Below, piece by piece: positions 12,298 to 24,708 of a stretch of 64,000 nucleotides of DNA. Position numbers and translations under genes: made by a program. The notes beneath the pieces were generated by a model that had not been told where the DNA came from, searched no databases, and saw only the letters and a program-made list of their open reading frames with translations. The stretch's first letter is position 1. Each line of letters opens with the position of its first letter. Location: contig JAUZTG010000034.1 in the NCBI GenBank assembly GCA_030734395.1, positions 2,042,388 to 2,106,387 on the forward strand. Direction: 5' to 3'. This DNA comes from Sarocladium kiliense. Its lineage: Eukaryota > Ascomycota > Sordariomycetes > Hypocreales > Sarocladiaceae.

Positions 12298-13371
12298 TCA
12301 TAGTGCACCTTGGCCCGACCATTTCTCGAGAACCGTGTCAACCAAAGCCGTCAGCTCTCCCTTTCTCGTAGCCGAACACCAACTTCCTCCAATGGCCCCC
12401 TTGGTGATAATCTCCCACTCTGGCACACTAAAGTTGAAAGCGTCCTGCACAGCACAGTAGTTCTCTTGTATCCAGCCGCCAAAGTACGCCGGGTCGTCAC
12501 TGTTGATGCTGAAACTGATACCGGCCTCTAGGAACTCGCGCAGAGGCAGGTGCTCGATGCCACTGATGCCCTTGAGAACGACGTTGGAGATGGGACATAG
12601 CGTGAGCATAACGTCCGCATCGCCTAGCCTCTGCAGCAATGATACGTCCTCCGCCGCGCGTCGGCCGTGGTCGATGCGGCCCACACCGAGGTGGGATATC
12701 GCTGCCGCTACGTATTCGGCTGGGCCTTCCTCTCCTGCGTGGGCAGTGAGGTTCGAAACACCCGCTTTGCGTGCGGCGTCATAGAGGGATTCGTAGGTGG
12801 ACGGGTGCATTCCGAGTTCTGTACTTGACATGCCAATGCCCACCACCGTACCGTCCTCAATGTGGCCCGCCTGCAGAATGTCGTTTATCATATCGAGGCC
12901 CGATTGCAGCGGAAGATGGCGGACATGACATGGGATGAACTCAACGCTGAGACCAGGAAGCTGTGCAGTCGCAAGCTTCCGCGCCCTAGTCATTCCCTCA
13001 ATGATTGTGTCGTAAGCAACCCCTCGGAGTTTATGTACGGCAGGGTCGAAGAAGATCTCGGCATGCCGGACATTTTGCGAGTAGGCAAGCTTGAGGTAGG
13101 TATATGTCAACTCTGCGAAGTCGTCTGCGGTAAGGAGGACTGAGAACCCGATGAAATAGTACTGTAGAAAGTCATCGAGTGATGTAAACTGTCTGTAGCG
13201 AGCATGCAGTGCATCTATAGATGCATATGCCGGGTCGCTTTCTGGGAACGATATCTGGTTTCTAGCAGCCAACCCGAAGAGCAGCTCCGGGGTGATGGTG
13301 CCCTCAATGTGAACATGGTGTTCGCATTTAGGAAGGGCGCAGAGAAATTCGTGGAGCTCGGACTTGCACAT
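12298..13371 (-). CDS. AAH1: Adenine deaminase (Aah1-type, adenosine/AMP deaminase superfamily)
   Basis: 357 residues in one exon. Zinc ligands and catalytic motifs are complete: HVH at residues 19-21 in KCEHHVHIEGT, the later HAGEEG (zinc His plus catalytic Glu), IDHGRR, TLCPISNV and SINSDDPAYFGG (catalytic Asp pair). The length and the SDDPAYFGG form fit fungal adenine deaminase rather than adenosine deaminase. Reaction: adenine + H2O to hypoxanthine + NH3, purine salvage, cytosol and nucleus. Since the flanks carry a regulator, an exporter and an SDR, it may be a paralogue rather than the housekeeping copy; a genome search would tell. Confidence 0.87.
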   Translation of the reverse strand: MCKSELHEFLCALPKCEHHVHIEGTITPELLFGLAARNQISFPESDPAYASIDALHARYRQFTSLDDFLQYYFIGFSVLLTADDFAELTYTYLKLAYSQNVRHAEIFFDPAVHKLRGVAYDTIIEGMTRARKLATAQLPGLSVEFIPCHVRHLPLQSGLDMINDILQAGHIEDGTVVGIGMSSTELGMHPSTYESLYDAARKAGVSNLTAHAGEEGPAEYVAAAISHLGVGRIDHGRRAAEDVSLLQRLGDADVMLTLCPISNVVLKGISGIEHLPLREFLEAGISFSINSDDPAYFGGWIQENYCAVQDAFNFSVPEWEIITKGAIGGSWCSATRKGELTALVDTVLEKWSGQGAL

Positions 13372-14355
13372 TTCTTTTCCTTCTCGGATGACCGCAGGTT
13401 GGTTTGGGGTCCTAACGAACCGACGTAGAGCAGGACGCTATCATTTATACACGCTTTTCCCCGCCCCATGTCCCTTGCTGCTCCATCTCCTAAGCAGGTT
13501 ACTGTGTTCTAGCGCTGACGGATCCCGGCGTATCGCGACGAACACCTCCACTACACCACATGTAACGCGCGCGAAGACTATCTACCTTAGGTCCAGCATA
13601 TCACCGACCATATTACTCGTAAGTCATAGCTTGTACGGCTTCCTATTACACCACATCCTTTTGAAGTACACCAACCTGTCGGGTATTGTCTAGTCGTATC
13701 TTATGCTGAGCGAGGGTACACTGGAGCGAAGGGAAGACCGGATGCATTCAGTCGGAATCAGTGCTTGCGCGCGCGATGTGGCACCAGGGATGGCTTGTTT
13801 ACAGCCCTCCTGCTCGCTGAACCTGAAGATATCAGCACCTGAAATTGCAACGGTACAAAGTGTGCGACTATCATCGATAGAAACCGGCACGTATTGCCTG
13901 GAAGTAATAAGATTACCAAGGCGATTTATTAATCAGACTTCGGGCGTTTGTCGACCTCAGATCAATAGTCGTGAGGCTCAGTTCGTGGGAGTGGTAGTCA
14001 TCGCAAAAAGTTGCCAGGGGCTGGTCTTGTAAGCCTGCATCCACGATGAATAAGCTATGCCTCACGCAAAACCAACTTTGTTAGTATACCCAGGCTCTCG
14101 ACCTTGCAATTATTGCTATTGACACATACTTTATATGCACGGCATGTTCATGACTCAAAGCTAATCAAGAGTGACATTGTTGAGTCCGCTTAGCAAGCAT
14201 GCCATTAGGCACACAGGGCGAGCTCCTTGCTGCACACTGACCCAGTGATATATAAACAAGCCGCTCTCGCTTGCTCAAGTGCTTTTCAGATTGCATGTAA
14301 ACTTTCCGTTTAATTCTAAGCTACTCATTCTTCGATAATCATAAAATTCGATACC
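13372..14355. other. Divergent intergenic region
   Basis: About 1 kb between the deaminase start (-) and the dehydrogenase start (+). Short overlapping frames around 13690-14032 have no family signature. The TATA box of the dehydrogenase lies at its right end. Confidence 0.4.
14249..14256 (+). promoter_or_regulatory. TATA box of the SDR gene
   Basis: TATATAAA, 100 bp upstream of the start codon at 14356, followed by a C/T-rich leader. Position and sequence fit a core promoter. Confidence 0.5.
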
Positions 14356-15063
14356 ATGGCCTCGACGACAAATATAGTCTATCTTGTTACTGGCGCCTCT
14401 CGAGGCATCGGACTTGAATTAGTCAAGCAACTTTCAAGTCTCCCAAACAGTACTGTATACGCCGCCATGCGGAAGCCCTTTGAGATACCGTCGCCCAAGA
14501 ACAACATCATCAGTCTCGAGTTTGATCAGTCTACCACGACCTCTGTCGCTGAAGCAGCCCAAAAGGTGCCTCAACTCGATGTTCTTTTCCTTAACGCAGC
14601 AATCGGGGAGGACGAGCACCTTCTCACAATGACCTCTGAGCGTCTCACGGAATACCTCAATGTGAACGTCGTCGGGCAGCATCGAGTAGTGTCGGCTTTC
14701 CTTCCTGCACTCCTAGCGCGCAAAACTAGGAAGATTATCTCTCTGTCATCAAGCTCGGGCTCAATTTCTGGTCAGATCGGTGAGACTTGGGGTTTGCAGG
14801 GTCCCTACGCGGTCTCCAAGGCTGCTGGGAACATGATGATTGTGCAATTGCATAACGAGCTGCTAGGTCGGACGGATGGAAAGTTCACGATAGTCACTGT
14901 GCACCCTGGGTGGGTGGACACGGACATGGGACGGCTCGGCGAGGGAACAGGTGCAATGCATGTCAGTGACTCTGCTTCGGCTCTAGTCAAGCTTGAGCAA
15001 CGTTTGAGACCTGAAGATTCAGCTTCTTTCTTCAGCTGGGATGGTGCATCGATGCAATGGTAA
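14356..15063 (+). CDS. Short-chain dehydrogenase/reductase (NAD(P)H-binding, SDR)
   Basis: 235 residues in one exon. The N-terminus has the cofactor motif TGASRGIG (TGxxxGxG) at about residues 13-20. LNAAIG replaces the NNAG structural motif, catalytic Ser lies in SLSSSSGSISGQ, and Y-x-x-x-K is YAVSK (about 153-157). VHPGWVDTDMG follows, as in classical SDRs of the sniffer/C-factor and nor-1-like ketoreductase group. Substrate cannot be inferred. It lies next to a deaminase and an exporter, suggesting a specialised-metabolism context (inference). Confidence 0.88.
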   Translation: MASTTNIVYLVTGASRGIGLELVKQLSSLPNSTVYAAMRKPFEIPSPKNNIISLEFDQSTTTSVAEAAQKVPQLDVLFLNAAIGEDEHLLTMTSERLTEYLNVNVVGQHRVVSAFLPALLARKTRKIISLSSSSGSISGQIGETWGLQGPYAVSKAAGNMMIVQLHNELLGRTDGKFTIVTVHPGWVDTDMGRLGEGTGAMHVSDSASALVKLEQRLRPEDSASFFSWDGASMQW

Positions 15064-18000
15064 TCAGATGGTTCAACATGGTGCTTTGCGAAAGTAGACG
15101 TGAAATAAAACAGTATCACTCTTCAAGCTGATTCAGATTATTATTATCTGCTGTATCTCTCTCTTGAGCGCGCACCAGACGTTGATTCCATGTGATACCT
15201 CCCCAACGGACTTCTTAGGGACAAAGACCCATAGCTCTTGGGCTTCCTAATCGTTCCTGCTGTTCCCGCTGAGTCCATGTTCGGAGGTCTACAAAAATCA
15301 CACCCATTGTCTAAATTACAATCACGGACTATGTGTGACATCTCACTTATGGTTCTTGTCGTTGTCGTCCAGTCATCTCGAGCTCATACCTTATATACAC
15401 CAATTTCCCTACCCTAAAGCTGGCGCTTCCTCACAACGCACAGACAAGCTTACTGTACTCGGCAAATGCAGCAATGAATATGGATCAGTACCATGTAAAA
15501 GTATGCTTGCAAGCCTCGGTTGCATGCATTCGCGTTTCATGAAAAGTAGTGTATCTATACGTCGCGTCTAATTACATCAGCGGATGCCACTGACAGTAGC
15601 GCAGTTGCTATCGTGGCTCGTAACCTGTCCGCCAAATCCTCCCCGCGGTTCGTTGCCGCGACACCAAACACACGTGTTTCGCAATCTGGCAGGATGTGAC
15701 CGAACAAGACGGAGAATTCCTCGGCAGGAGACGAGACACTCCGGGACCATGAGTGGTTGTTTGAGATTCGCAATTGAGGGGCGCTGCGAGGCGCAGATTC
15801 CCGACACTGCGGGCCTGATCCCTGGCCATGCAACGGGAGACGAGCCGAGGGCGGTCAGGCTGCAGGCGACCTGCGAGAAGGGTAGCAGTCAGATCAGCAC
15901 TGAGAGAACGACTAACGATAGATCAGGACGGAAGACAGTGCTCGCTCCCGGGTTTGACATGAAGAGCACATACTGCCTCCCCTACCTTGCGTTGCAAACT
16001 GAAGGCGGCTCGATCCTAGCGTCAGCGGGATGGCTGGAGCATGGCCACCATACTCCGGGTGGTTCCAACCGAAATCACTCGTGTTTTGGGGGTCGCCGCC
16101 AAAGCTTTGTGCAACCGAGCACCATGGGATATCAACGTACCCACGGAATCCTGCATGGAGGTCGCCACGAACGTGGTCGCCACGAACGTGGGAGCTGGGA
16201 CGGGGATCTGGCTCATACAGGGCCGTCATCGGGCCATAAATGATATGGCACGACCAGACGGCAATTGCCGAAGCTGAGCAAACCATTCCCTTGCCATGGA
16301 AACAGAGACACCGAAGTGTGGATCGGTCTCCGGGCTTGGGGGGATCACAATCACAGCTTGAGGTTGCTGGGTGTCCCATGACTAGCGGCTTTGGTGATGC
16401 AGTCGGTGCGACCCTCTGGTTACCTGACTGTAACGCGGAAACCCACCCAAGGGCCACCTGAAGGGTCGACGGTGGTGAATGAGTCTACCATCCTGATTCT
16501 CGCAGGGAGCTCTCTCGAGGGAGTGACGACGATGATGCCATTGTTTCTGGAGCCTCATCTCGTCTGACTGTCCTTTGCGCACCGTGCCTCTAGGGCGACG
16601 TAATTGTGCGGTTGACAAGCAATGATCGTCGTTGCGAGATGCCAGCAGAACGCTCGAGTCGTTACGTCAATCCTTGGCGAGTGTTGCTAGGGGACCCTAG
16701 AACTAAAGATGTACTCCCGAGGTTTGTGCTGCCCCCAAAAGCTCCCATGTTGTGCGGACGGACCACTGGGGATACAAGGTCATTGTTCAGCAGGCGTGCG
16801 GGTAGAGACGAAGGGCGAGACACTTGCAACTACGATCGGTGATTACGAATGTGCTTAGTGTAGCCTTGAACGTCATCGTAGCTCATGAGCATCTCCAGCT
16901 GCTGCTCGTGATGCAGATTTCAGTTCCTCGAGCGGTGGTGATGATATATCTGTTAGTAAGGCCAGGTACCCTGACTGTACCTCATAGCACCCTTCTGAGC
17001 CCCTTGTCGCTGCCCGTAGCGTTCGCGCCAGGATCAAGCTTCCCCAGGCGACCACCGTCGTCGCCGCGCTCCTGCCCCCACTTCTGACTGAGGCCAGGTA
17101 CACAGCCGCCCTTCGTTGCCTCGCCTAATTGGCAGGTACCTGGCCCCTCTAGATGAATGAGGCGCCCCCTGTCCCTTGCTCTTTCCCCCGACGGACGGAC
17201 AGCTCCTGCCAACAGCACCCTGCGTCGTCAGAGGGCAAGCAGGAAGTGGGGTGCAACATGGGAGAACCTCCCTCCCGTTTGGTTACTGTTTAGGTGTCCA
17301 CGTCCGGCTGGGCCTCGACGCCGCTACTGGACCTTGGTCACTGCACACGACAGGACACGACATGGGGCAACTGCTGGACTCTGAACCCACTAACATACGG
17401 GGGACGTAGGTCAGTGCCACCGTCTGCTGCCCACTAACGAGCAGCTATTCTACCCCCCCACTATAGTACGACGGTTGCTGGTCCCTTCCACGAGGTGCCC
17501 GACCTAACGGCCGCGCCAGCCTGGCCTCTAGCTACGTCCGCCGTCCAGTCCCAGCGCTACAGCCACTGTGAGGTGGTGGCTCGTACGTACTCCATCCCAT
17601 CCCATCCCGTCCCAGCTCGACTTACTTCATCCGCCTCTCCTCCTCGCCTCCCCTTCTCTTTCCTTTTGCCTCCTCTCCGTTACAACCTCACTCCCCTCAA
17701 CCACCCTCCCTTGCCCTGCATTTTACATTTCTCGTCACTCCTCTAAGCCTCTTCATCCAACGCCTGAGATTACACACTCCTTGGCCCGGAAAAGATACCC
17801 TCTCTGAAATCCAGCTCGTCCAAAGCTCTCAAACTCTCCTTTTGCTATCGACACCCGACCAAAAAGCTCCCCCGGCAGCCTGCACGCAAATTGTCCCACC
17901 CCAACCCGTCCGCGTCCACCCCCGACAAACGTCACTGTCACTTACAAATCTCCGTCCGAACATCCGCGACGCAGTTTTCATCGCGACGGGTTCGCAAGAC

Positions 18001-18140
18001 ATCGTCCACTGCTCCCGATCGAGCTCCGAGCATCCAGGCATTTACCCCCACTCGGCCGACTTCTCGCCGTTCCTCGACACATCGAGTCTGAACCGAATTG
18101 TTCCGCACACGACGTGCCTTGCCTGCTTGTGACTGCCGCC
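15064..18140. other. 3-kb region upstream of SSD1, no supported gene
   Basis: Frames of 180-220 codons overlap here on opposite strands (15584-16243 + and 15912-16457 -), but none shows a domain, a clean start context or an intron pattern. A perfect 2 x 15 bp direct repeat (GTCGCCACGAACGTG) sits at 16161-16190. The last 600 bp are strongly pyrimidine-rich (CCTC/CCCATCC runs at 17600-17760), fitting the long 5' leader of SSD1. Confidence 0.4.
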
Positions 18141-21100
18141 ATGGAGCAGCAGCAACAGCAGCAGCAGCAACCGCAGCAGCAAGCTCAACAGCCTCAACAG
18201 GCAACCCAATCACAGCAGCCCCAAACCCAGCAACAGCCACCCCAAGCCCCTCATGCCGGTGGTGTGCAAGGCCCAGCTGGCCGAAGGCTGCACATTGCCC
18301 ATCGACGCAGTCCATCTGAACTGACCCCGTTGATGAGCATGTTCCAAAACCCTGGAAGTAAGTCCATCGAATCTGGCTATCGCAGCCGAACCCTGTTCTA
18401 GTTCTTGCCATGGATACGCGCGGGCAATCATGGACACGGCCCAGCTGCACGGCGTCATGCAACATTGGCATCAAGGTATGAGACTGACATCAATGACAGT
18501 GGAACAGTTGGCCATTCAGCAGCAGATTGAGCTGCTCCAACAGCAGCAACAGCAGATTCAGGCTACTCAGCAGCAGTATATGAACATGGGCATCATGCCT
18601 CCCCAGCAGGGGGTTGGCGCCGGCTTCAATCCCATGCAGCCTATGGGAAACATGCAGACTGCTTTCCAATTCCCTAGCCAGATGCCACAGCAACAGCAAC
18701 AACAGCAGATGGCACCCCCAACCCAACCTCTGTCCCACCGCCGCAACCAGTCTGCCTTGCCTAACATGGGCATGGGCCCTCCCCCTGCACCTTCTTCTGG
18801 TGCCTCAGGATCCCAATTTGGCAACTTCGAGGCGCCTCCGCCAACCAACCGAGAAAACACAAGTGGTCGAGGCGGACGTGGTGGAGGTGCCGCAGGTGGT
18901 GGTCACCAGAGGCGGCACTCTCTCGCCCTTGCTGATGCAAAGAAGGCCGCTGAATTGGCACAGCAGAAGCGAACCACGACTGGATTCCAGTTCCCCGCCT
19001 CTCCTGCGAACCCTGACGACGAGAACAAGAACGCTCCTTCGGCAGCGGCTGATGCCCCTCAACCTGCCGCGCCCTCTCGTGGTCGCGGTGGGCACGGCCG
19101 CAGCCAGAGCATGGCTGTCAACGGCCGCGGAGGCTCTTCCGTCAGGGGTGGACTGGAGGGTAGCAGCGATTTCCAGCGCCGCGGCAGTGGCGCTGGCCAT
19201 GCTCGCACAGGGTCTCGCAACTTCGAGGGCAACTGGCGCAATCAGAATCAAGCTCAAGACCAGACTGGCAATGTTGCTCAGAGTCAGGGGTTCCAACCCG
19301 GACACAGGCCCCGCGGCTCCATGAATCAATCTGTGTCCTCGATTGGCGCCTTTCAATATAACCCTAACCAGCCTCAGGTCATGCAGATTCCCAATCAGAT
19401 GATGATGCCTCAGATGTATGGCGGCCAGCTCAACCCTATGCAGATCTCACAGCTGCAGGCCCTCCAGGCTGCGCAGATGGGTGGGCAGCAGTTCCAGGGA
19501 TTGCAGGGCTCTCAACATGCACCCCTCGGCGGTCAGCAGCAACAGCAGCAGCGCAAGACACTGTTCACCCCATACCTGCCTCAGGCTACCCTGCCTGCTC
19601 TTCTTGGCGATGGTCAGCTTGTCTCTGGCATCCTACGTGTCAACAAGAAGAACCGAAGTGACGCTTATGTGACCACCCAGGATGGCCTGCTTGATGCTGA
19701 CATATTCATCTGCGGCAGCAAAGACCGCAATCGCGCGCTCGAGGGCGATCTCGTTGCGGTTGAGCTTCTTGACGTCGATGAGGTGTGGGGCCAGAAGCGT
19801 GAAAAGGAGGAGAAGAAGAAGCGCAAGGACATTACCGACACTCGATCCGGCTCGACCAACCAGGGCAACCAGTCCTCTGGAAACGCGGACGATAACAATA
19901 CCGGCGAGGGCGGCATCCGTCGACGAGGCAGTCTTCGTCAGCGCCCTACGCAAAAGAAGAACGACGATGTCGAGGTCGAAGGCCAGAGCCTCCTTCTCGT
20001 TGAAGAGGAGGAGATCAACGACGAACAGAAGCCACTGTATGCTGGACACGTTGTGGCAGTCGTTGAACGTGTTGCTGGTCAGATGTTTTCTGGTACTCTT
20101 GGCTTGCTGCGTCCCAGCAGCCAAGCTACCAAGGAGAAGCAGGAGGCTGAGAGAGCAGCGCGTGATGGTGGTAACAGCCGTCACCACGACTCGCGTCAGC
20201 AAGAGAAGCCCAAGATCGTGTGGTTCAAGCCGACAGACAAGCGTGTTCCGCTGATTGCAATTCCTACTGAGCAGGCACCACGGGATTTCGTCGAGAAGCA
20301 CCAAGATTATGCGGATCGCATTTTCGTGGCCTGCATAAAGCGCTGGCCCATCACATCGCTCCACCCCTTCGGTACCCTTGTCGAGCAGTTGGGCCGTATG
20401 GGCGACCTCAAGGTCGAGACTGATGCTCTGCTTCGCGACAACAACTTTTCTTCTGATGAATTCTCCGATGCTGTCTTGCGCAGCGTTGGTCTACAGGATT
20501 GGTCACTCGCCAAGGAAGATGAGGCGGCTCTCTCTGCTCGCCGCGACTACCGCGAAGAAAATGTGTTCACGATTGATTACAATGGTGCTGCTGAGTTGGG
20601 TAACGCTATTCATGTCAAATCTCGTCCTGACGGCAAGATTGATATCGCAATCCACGTCCCCGATGTGGCTCACTTCATCAAGGCCAACTCCCTGGTCGAC
20701 CGCGAGGCGAAGAAGCGAGGCACTTCTGTGCAGCTGCTGAACCGCTTCTCCGCTCTTCTGCCCCCTAAGCTGGCTGGCGAGGTCTGCTCTCTGACGCCAA
20801 ATGAGGAGAGACTGACCGTTAGCGTTGTTTTCAGCGTGAACCCTCACAACGGAGCCGTAGCCGAAGGAGACAGTTGGGTTGGTCGCAGTATTGTTAAGAG
20901 CTCCGCGAAGATTTCGCTCAAGGATATTGACACTGCGTTGAACGACTCGTCCGCGTACAAAAACGAGGCAGTCCCTGTTAAGACAATTCAGATCCTCAAT
21001 GCGGTTGCGCAGAAGTTCAAGGAGACGCGCCTCGGCGCAGGTGGGGAGCTGATTGCCCCTCTCCGCCTCATTCAGCAGCTGGACGATGAAAACAACCCTG

Positions 21101-22459
21101 TGCAGGAGAACCTGTTTGATTCCACCTCAGGACTTGAGCTGGTTGAGGAGCTCATGCACAAAGCCAACGCCTATGTGGCCCAGCGCCTCGCGGAGGGCCT
21201 TCCCGAGAAGGCTATCCTCCGTCGGCAGGCACCTCCTAACCCGCGCAGGCTGCAGACTTTCTCTGAGCGCATGAATGCTTTGGGCTATGACATCGACGCT
21301 TCGTCAAGCGGTGCCCTCCAGAACAGCTTGTTCAAGGTGGACGATGCGGACCTTCGCAAAGGCATGGAGACTCTCCTCGTCAAGTCTATGCAGCGTGCCA
21401 AGTACTTCATCGCGGGCAAGACTGCTAAGCAACTGTGGCCCAACTATGCCCTGAACCTCCCTCTTTACACTCACTTCACTAGCCCGACACGCCGATATCC
21501 TGACATCATTGCTCACCGCCAGCTTGAGGCCATTCTATCGGACGGCAAGATCGAGTTCTCTGATGATTTGGAGAACCTTGTTAAGACCGTGGAGTCTTGC
21601 AACACCAAGAAGGATTCTGCTCAGAACGCCCAGGATCAAAGTATCCATATTGAGTCTTGCCGCACCATGGACAAGAAGCGTCTGGAGGCGAATGGCGATC
21701 TCATTGCCGAGGGCATCGTTCTGTGCGTCTACGAGTCTGCCTTTGACGTTCTGATTCCCGAATGGGGCTTTGAGAAGAGAGTGCACTGCGACCAACTGCC
21801 GCTTAAGAAGGCCGAGTTCCGCAAGGAGAAGCGCGTTCTTGAGCTGTACTGGGAGAAGGGCGTTCCTAGCTCGGCATACGTCCCCGAGGATGAACGACCC
21901 AAGGCAGCCGCATCGCAGAGGATGAACAATGCTATGGCTGCGGCGCGTCAGAAGGAGGAGGCCGATCGTGTCAAGAAGGAGCGCGACGAGGCTGCGCGGA
22001 AGCAGACTGAGACCGGTACCATGTCCACTGACGACGTCGACGCATTGTTTGATGATGATGAGGACAACACCTCGGATGTGACGGAGGCCATGGCGGGTGC
22101 TTCGCTCGCCGAGCGCCCGACGCAGAGCGTGCCAGGCTCACCAGCCAGAGCCGGGTCCAACACGGGTGACCTGCACCGGGCGCGGTCGGACTCTAAGGTA
22201 CATGCTACCGAGGCACCTGAGGCGCGGTTGAGCAACAAGGAGAAGTACCTGAGCTTCTTCAAGCTTCGGGAGGAAGGAGGAGACTATATCCAGGATGTGA
22301 CGGAGATGACACGGGTGCCTGTCATTCTGAAGACGGATCTCAGCAAGAGCCCACCGTAAGTGATTCTCCGAAAACGCACGGCCTTAGACGATCAAGTGAA
22401 CTAATATGGCATAACATAGTTGCCTGACAATCCGCTCGCTCAACCCGTACGCGCTGTAA
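18141..22459 (+). CDS. SSD1: Ssd1-type RNA-binding protein with inactive RNase II (RNB) domain
   Basis: Three exons (18141-18357, 18500-22355, 22420-22459) give 1370 residues. The first splice rebuilds NPG-MEQLAIQQQIE and the last adds the conserved end PCLTIRSLNPYAL. Residues 1-420 are Q/N/G-rich and disordered; cold-shock/OB-like domains follow from about 424 and the RNB domain from about 758. Where active RNase II enzymes carry their catalytic Asp cluster this protein has YNGAAELGNAIHV, so it should be catalytically dead, as known for Ssd1. Known role: binds mRNAs of cell-wall genes and controls their translation under the NDR kinase Cbk1/Cot-1. Six H-x-R-x-x-S kinase-consensus sites occur in the disordered part (for example HRRSPS, HQRRHS, HRPRGS). 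Confidence 0.92.
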
Positions 22460-24216
22460 GTCAAAGATGCGTATCATAACGGCACGTGGTAGCGCCGTGG
22501 TGCTGGATGAAAAACAGCTGGAAGAGGAGGAAACGAAATTTGTTGGTGAGAGGAGTAAGAGTGGCTGCAAAAGAACAAAAAGGGGAATGCAGACATGGGC
22601 GTGTGACAGAGCACATATACGTAATTTTGTTGCAAAGTCAAATATTTGATGGAGAAGGCAGGCTGTATTGGAGCACAGTAGTGACTAGCGAATGCAAGAG
22701 CAATGATGGCTTTTTTTCTTGTTGATTACTTTTGATGTGCGACAGGGTTGGACGTGAGGTTTCGAGGCATGGCCAGCGTGAGATGGGAACGGAAAAAGGG
22801 AGTTCCATTCGCAGCTGGATCTACACGCAGTGGCATGGATTACCGTATGGACGGGATTAAGTGTGGATCAGGCAGGCAAGATGTTGCCGGTGGAAGCGAA
22901 ACATGTGGCAGAGAGATGGATGGATGGGCATTGAGAGGAAGGGTTTCCGGTTTGAAGAAACCCGGACGAGGATGGTGATGTTTGGAAAGGGAAAGCATCT
23001 TATCAGTCTCGGCAGTGGGTGAGATTGGGGACTGGACAATGCGCGGGATGGGCAGGGGTATGAGAAGCATCGATAGAAGAAGGGATGAAGCTGAGCCGTG
23101 TTTGTGTGTTTGTACTGCAAGGCAGAAGACGAAGCCGTGAAAGCAAGAGGGGTGGAGGTGATGAAGGGTGAGGTAGTTTGGACCGGGTATTGGGGATGCC
23201 GATGGAGGTTCTAAAACAGAGAAACGGATATTGTGGGCTGATTTTGGACAGGAGGGGGAACGGGTCGAAGTGGGGGATTGCGTGAGAGGGAAGCTTGATG
23301 GTGACAGGAAGCGAGGATGTGTAGGTCAGAAGTTGTAATAAGGCTGGACTAAGGTTAAGGTAAAGGTAGAGAGGTGATGTTGAGGGAGAGAGACAGGTAC
23401 AGGTAGACCGGGAGGTGGCCGGGGCGGGGGACCTCCGTGTATCAGGTAGCGTTTCGGGGGGTCGGGCTGGGCGCGGTTCCGGCGAGTGAGAGATGACAGT
23501 AAGGTAGGTGGTATCCGTACAGTGGACACGGAGCGCTGAGTCGGAGGTGGGTTGCCCGCTGTGGTAAGGTAAGCTACCATTGACGGCAGCTAAGGTTAAG
23601 GAGGTTCGTCACTGGGCAGAACAGGGCAAGACAAGGCCCTTGGGTGAGGCTATTGGTACAGTATCGTGACTCCAAACACGCTCGCAGCTTGGCGGGAAAG
23701 CCACCCGCACTGAACAGGAACAACGAGTGAGAGGCAGAGAGAGCATCTTTCGTCCCGAGTCGAATGCCCGGGAAGCCACTGGCCCTTTTTCGTTTCACAA
23801 GGCGCCCTCGGCAGTGTCTTGCCCTTGCTGTACCTGTGCTGCTGTCCCCTCTGCCGATGGGATGAATAAGCCTCCTCTTCCTCCTCCTCCTCCCCTCGCA
23901 CCCCCCTGCCCAGCCGTCGGCTCTGTCTGGGGTTTCGGTAGCCCAATGTTCCCTAACGAGGGTGTTTCCTTGTTCCTGGGTTCGCTTGCAGCCAAAAGTG
24001 GTCTGCTTGGCAGGGCCCAGGACGTCCACCTGTGCTATAGGTAGCCTTGTCCGACAAAACCCATAGAAGAGCTTGTCTGTTCTGCTATAACCCCCAACCC
24101 ATTATGTGCAGGGGTCTGCCTCTTCAATCGTAGACCGGATCTCGTTGGCGCCGTGCACTGTCAGAATCTGTGAGACACATGAACATGACAACCTTGCACC
24201 CACTCACCCTCCCACC

Positions 24217-24238
24217 CACACACACACACACACACACA
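24217..24238. repeat. (CA)n microsatellite
   Basis: Eleven uninterrupted CA dinucleotides upstream of the Rds1-like gene. Confidence 0.9.
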
Positions 24239-24377
24239 TACACAGCAGCAACGCAGCGAGATCTGTATAAGTGCTTCCCTTTGCCCTCCTTGATCTGATC
24301 TTGTCCTTCTCTCTCTCCTTCTTACTCACCACCCCCCGTTTAAACACCAACTTTTTTCCGCTTCTCAACCCTCGTTC

Positions 24378-24393
24378 GTGTGTGTGTGTGTGT
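24378..24393. repeat. (GT)n microsatellite
   Basis: Eight uninterrupted GT dinucleotides, about 140 bp after the CA tract. The two can pair as an inverted repeat in single-stranded form. Confidence 0.85.
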
Positions 24394-24708
24394 TGCTTCT
24401 TGTGTTGTGTTTGATACACTCTCTCTCTTTCTTCATTCCTTTACAACAGCCGCTGGTCTGCTTCATCAAACAATCTCACAGCTACTTCACCACCGCATCC
24501 TACAAACCCTCCAGCCTCGTCATTCTCTTGTCACGAGCCCGGCCTCAATTTTTAACGAACAAGTCTTTCTTTTTATACTTAATTCTTCTCATCTTTCTCT
24601 TCTCTTCGGTCCTTTCCAGCTGGCTGGTTCCCAAACAACAAACACTCTTCGGTCTCATCAATTCATCTAAAGGATATCTATTCATCAACCCCAAGACCTT
24701 CAGTCAAG

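Larger units (their letters stand above)
22460..24708. other. Intergenic between SSD1 and the Rds1-like gene
   Basis: 2.2 kb without a supported gene; the frames of 75-150 codons at 23574-24044 lie on both strands of the same purine/pyrimidine-biased DNA. It contains two dinucleotide microsatellites. The last 450 bp are C/T-rich and form the leader of the downstream gene. Confidence 0.45.

Noticed and set aside
15584..16457. Overlapping 219- and 181-codon frames on opposite strands
   Set aside because: No domain, low-complexity Gly/Arg/His translation, no consistent splice sites; more likely chance frames in GC-rich leader DNA.
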